Below are positions 62,371 through 64,000 of a stretch of DNA of 64,000 nucleotides, piece by piece. The notes beneath the pieces are model-generated. The model saw only the letters and a program-made list of their open reading frames with translations. It was not told the DNA's origin and ran no database searches. A program made the position numbers and the translations under genes. This stretch comes from Dryococelus australis (Eukaryota; Arthropoda; Insecta; Phasmatodea; Phasmatidae): NCBI GenBank assembly GCA_029891345.1, contig CM056993.1:112086623-112150622 (forward strand), in the 5' to 3' direction. Position 1 is the stretch's first letter. Every line of letters starts with the position of its first letter.

Positions 62371-64000
62371 AACAGAAGAGTGATGTCTACAACAAAGTCT
62401 GTTTCGACAGGTGTACCCTCTCCGGTAACTTGTGCTGATACGTGCAAAACTTGTGTAAAAGGAAAACATGCAAGAAAACAGTTCAAGCCTTCTAAGAGCT
62501 GTGCCAAAAGACCTCTTGAATTTGTGCATTCAGACCTTTGTGGTCCTATGGAGCAGAAATCCATGGGTGGGAGCAGGTACTTTTTCACCTTCATAAATGA
62601 CTGCTCAAGGTTTTGTTTTGTATACTTCCTAAAGGAGAAGAGTGAAGTGCCACAAGTGTTCTCTGAATATAAGAGTATGGTTGAAAACCAGAGTGGCCAC
62701 AAAATAAAGATCTTACCTACTGACAACGGGACAGAATATGTGAATTCATTACTGGAATCTAACCTAAGGAAATCAGGAATTAGACATCAAGAAACGGTGA
62801 GGTACACACCAGCCCAAAAGGGATGTGCAGAAAGAGAAAATCGTACAATCGTTGAAAATGCATGTACCATATTAATAGATGCTGACCTCCCAAAAACGTT
62901 CTGGGCAGAAGCCGTATCAACAGCAACTTGCTTAATCAATCACACCCCATCAAGAGCAATTGGTGACATAACCCCATTTCAGCTGTGGTACGGTACAAAA
63001 CCAGACCTCTCTCATCTAAAGGTCTTTGGGTGCAAGGCAATGCTTCACGTTCCCAAGGAAATTAAAAAAGAAAATGGAACGCAAAATCTGAGGAAATGAT
63101 TTTTGTTGGTTATGGCATAAACAAGAAGGGATATAGGTTGGTTAACTGCGAAACGAGGAAGATAGTTTATAGGAGGGATGTCATATTCTTTGAAGACAGA
63201 ATAGTACAAGAGGAAAAAGAAAATGCATCTTCAAATGTGACAGAACTCATTCAGAACTCATTACCATCTGAAGTTATCAGTGCAGACCAAAAACCAGAAG
63301 AAGAAAGTGAAGAAGATTTTCGTGGTTTCTCACCAATGCAAGAGCAACTCCATCCACCTCAAAAGGACATGGGTAGCATTAGACGAGTTAGTGGAACATA
63401 GAGAAGGGGTAAAAAGTCCTTAGTGCAAAGTGGTTTTCAAAACAAAGGAAGCAGAAGCTGGAAAACTGAAGTATAAGGCGAGGCTTGTAATAAGAAGTTG
63501 ATCCCAGACAGCTGGAATAGATTACCAGGAAACATAGTCGTCTGTAGTAAGATACTCCACCATCAGGTATCTGTTGTCCCTCGCTGTAAAAGAAAATTTG
63601 AAGGTTGACCACATGGATGTTACAGCTGCTTACTTGTATGGCAATTTGGATGAAACCGTTTACGTCAAACCTCCTGAAGAGTTGTTAAGGCCAGGTGAAG
63701 AAAGCAAGTTGTGGTTTCTGAAAAAGGCAATTTATTGCCTTAAGCAAGGTGGGAGATGATGGAACAGAAAACTTATAGAGGTTCTAAAGGAAATTGACTT
63801 CACCCAATCACAAGCAGACCCATGTGTGTATTATAAACTTACTGATCAAGGAAAAGTTTTATTGCTGTGTACGTTGATGATTTGCTTGTCATATCAAACT
63901 ATAAAGTTCTGAAGTTTGAAGTGAAGAGGAAGCTCAGCCATGAATTTTGACCTGAAAGACCTTGTACTAGTAAAGAAATGCCTTGGAATGAGCATCAACC
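62371..64000 (+). pseudogene. Ty1/copia pseudogene, integrase and reverse transcriptase, cut by window end
   Basis: Continuation of the copia polyprotein. The frame 62380-63099 holds the CxxC of the zinc motif (CKTC) and a complete integrase core: Asp in FVHSDLCGP (codon 62533), Asp in ILPTDNGTEY (codon 62722) and Glu in CAERENRT (codon 62830), a D,D(35)E spacing. A frameshift near 63075 leads to FVGYGINKKGYRL and an acidic linker (63096-63401). Reverse transcriptase follows in pieces: KVDHMDVTAAYLYGNLDETV with the first catalytic Asp (63574-63759), a stop at 63757, and YVDDLLV with the other two (63870-63890) in yet another frame. RNase H and the 3' LTR would lie beyond 64000. It is younger-looking than the gypsy remnants but clearly inactive. 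Confidence 0.92.

Larger units (their letters stand above)
49119..64000 (+). other. Dynein intron after exon D (at least 14.9 kb)
   Basis: Starts with GTGAGT; no acceptor with a dynein-like continuation is visible before the window ends. It contains two SINEs, R3 with its inserted element, S2 and the copia pseudogene. I see no gene in 49130-50150, 50450-51520 or 56200-58310. Confidence 0.75.

Overview
The window is animal nuclear DNA, AT-rich, with no prokaryote-style gene packing. The only host gene I can support is an axonemal-type dynein heavy chain on the + strand. Four consecutive internal exons are present (7120-7237, 28429-28556, 35557-35646, 48986-49118). They have consensus-compatible AG/GT borders and perfectly matching codon phases, and they encode about 156 residues of the linker (DHC_N2) region that precedes the AAA+ motor ring. 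The introns are very large (about 21.2, 7.0 and 13.3 kb, with a fourth of at least 14.9 kb), so nearly the whole window is intron. The gene enters from the left and leaves to the right. Large repeat-filled introns, tRNA-derived SINEs with an insect-like core, and Ty3/gypsy, Ty1/copia and pogo remnants suggest an arthropod, probably an insect with a large genome. The species cannot be named from this sequence.

The introns are layered with mobile elements, mostly broken. Left of exon A (1-7119): a Ty3/gypsy pol remnant (Gypsy-1), a long (TA)n tract, and an unrelated gypsy integrase remnant (Gypsy-3, minus). First intron (7238-28428): an LTR-like block, a pogo/Tigger-like transposase pseudogene lying between two direct repeats, a solo LTR (LTR1) nested in another LTR-like element (LTR2) together with a second, uninterrupted LTR2, a second copy of the Gypsy-1 family (Gypsy-2, minus) between inverted repeats, and R1, the first copy of an unclassified element of about 1.95 kb. 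Second intron (28557-35556): microsatellites, an R-family end and a decayed PHD-finger-like reading frame.

Third intron (35647-48985): a large decayed minisatellite present in both orientations, R2 (minus), a decayed pipsqueak-type pogo transposase, and two MITE-like elements. Fourth intron (49119-64000): a tRNA-derived SINE with 13-bp target duplications, R3 carrying a pogo-like element with TA target duplications, a second SINE, an element related to the 5' flank of the Tigger pseudogene, and a Ty1/copia pol pseudogene running off the right edge and split by another LTR1 solo LTR.

The strongest results are insertions verifiable inside the window. LTR1 in LTR2 has its empty site in the second LTR2 copy. 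The pogo-like element in R3 has its empty site in R2. LTR1 in copia leaves a 4-bp target duplication, and the copia frame is continuous across the two junctions. No RNA genes, CRISPR arrays or intact transposase/polymerase genes were found.
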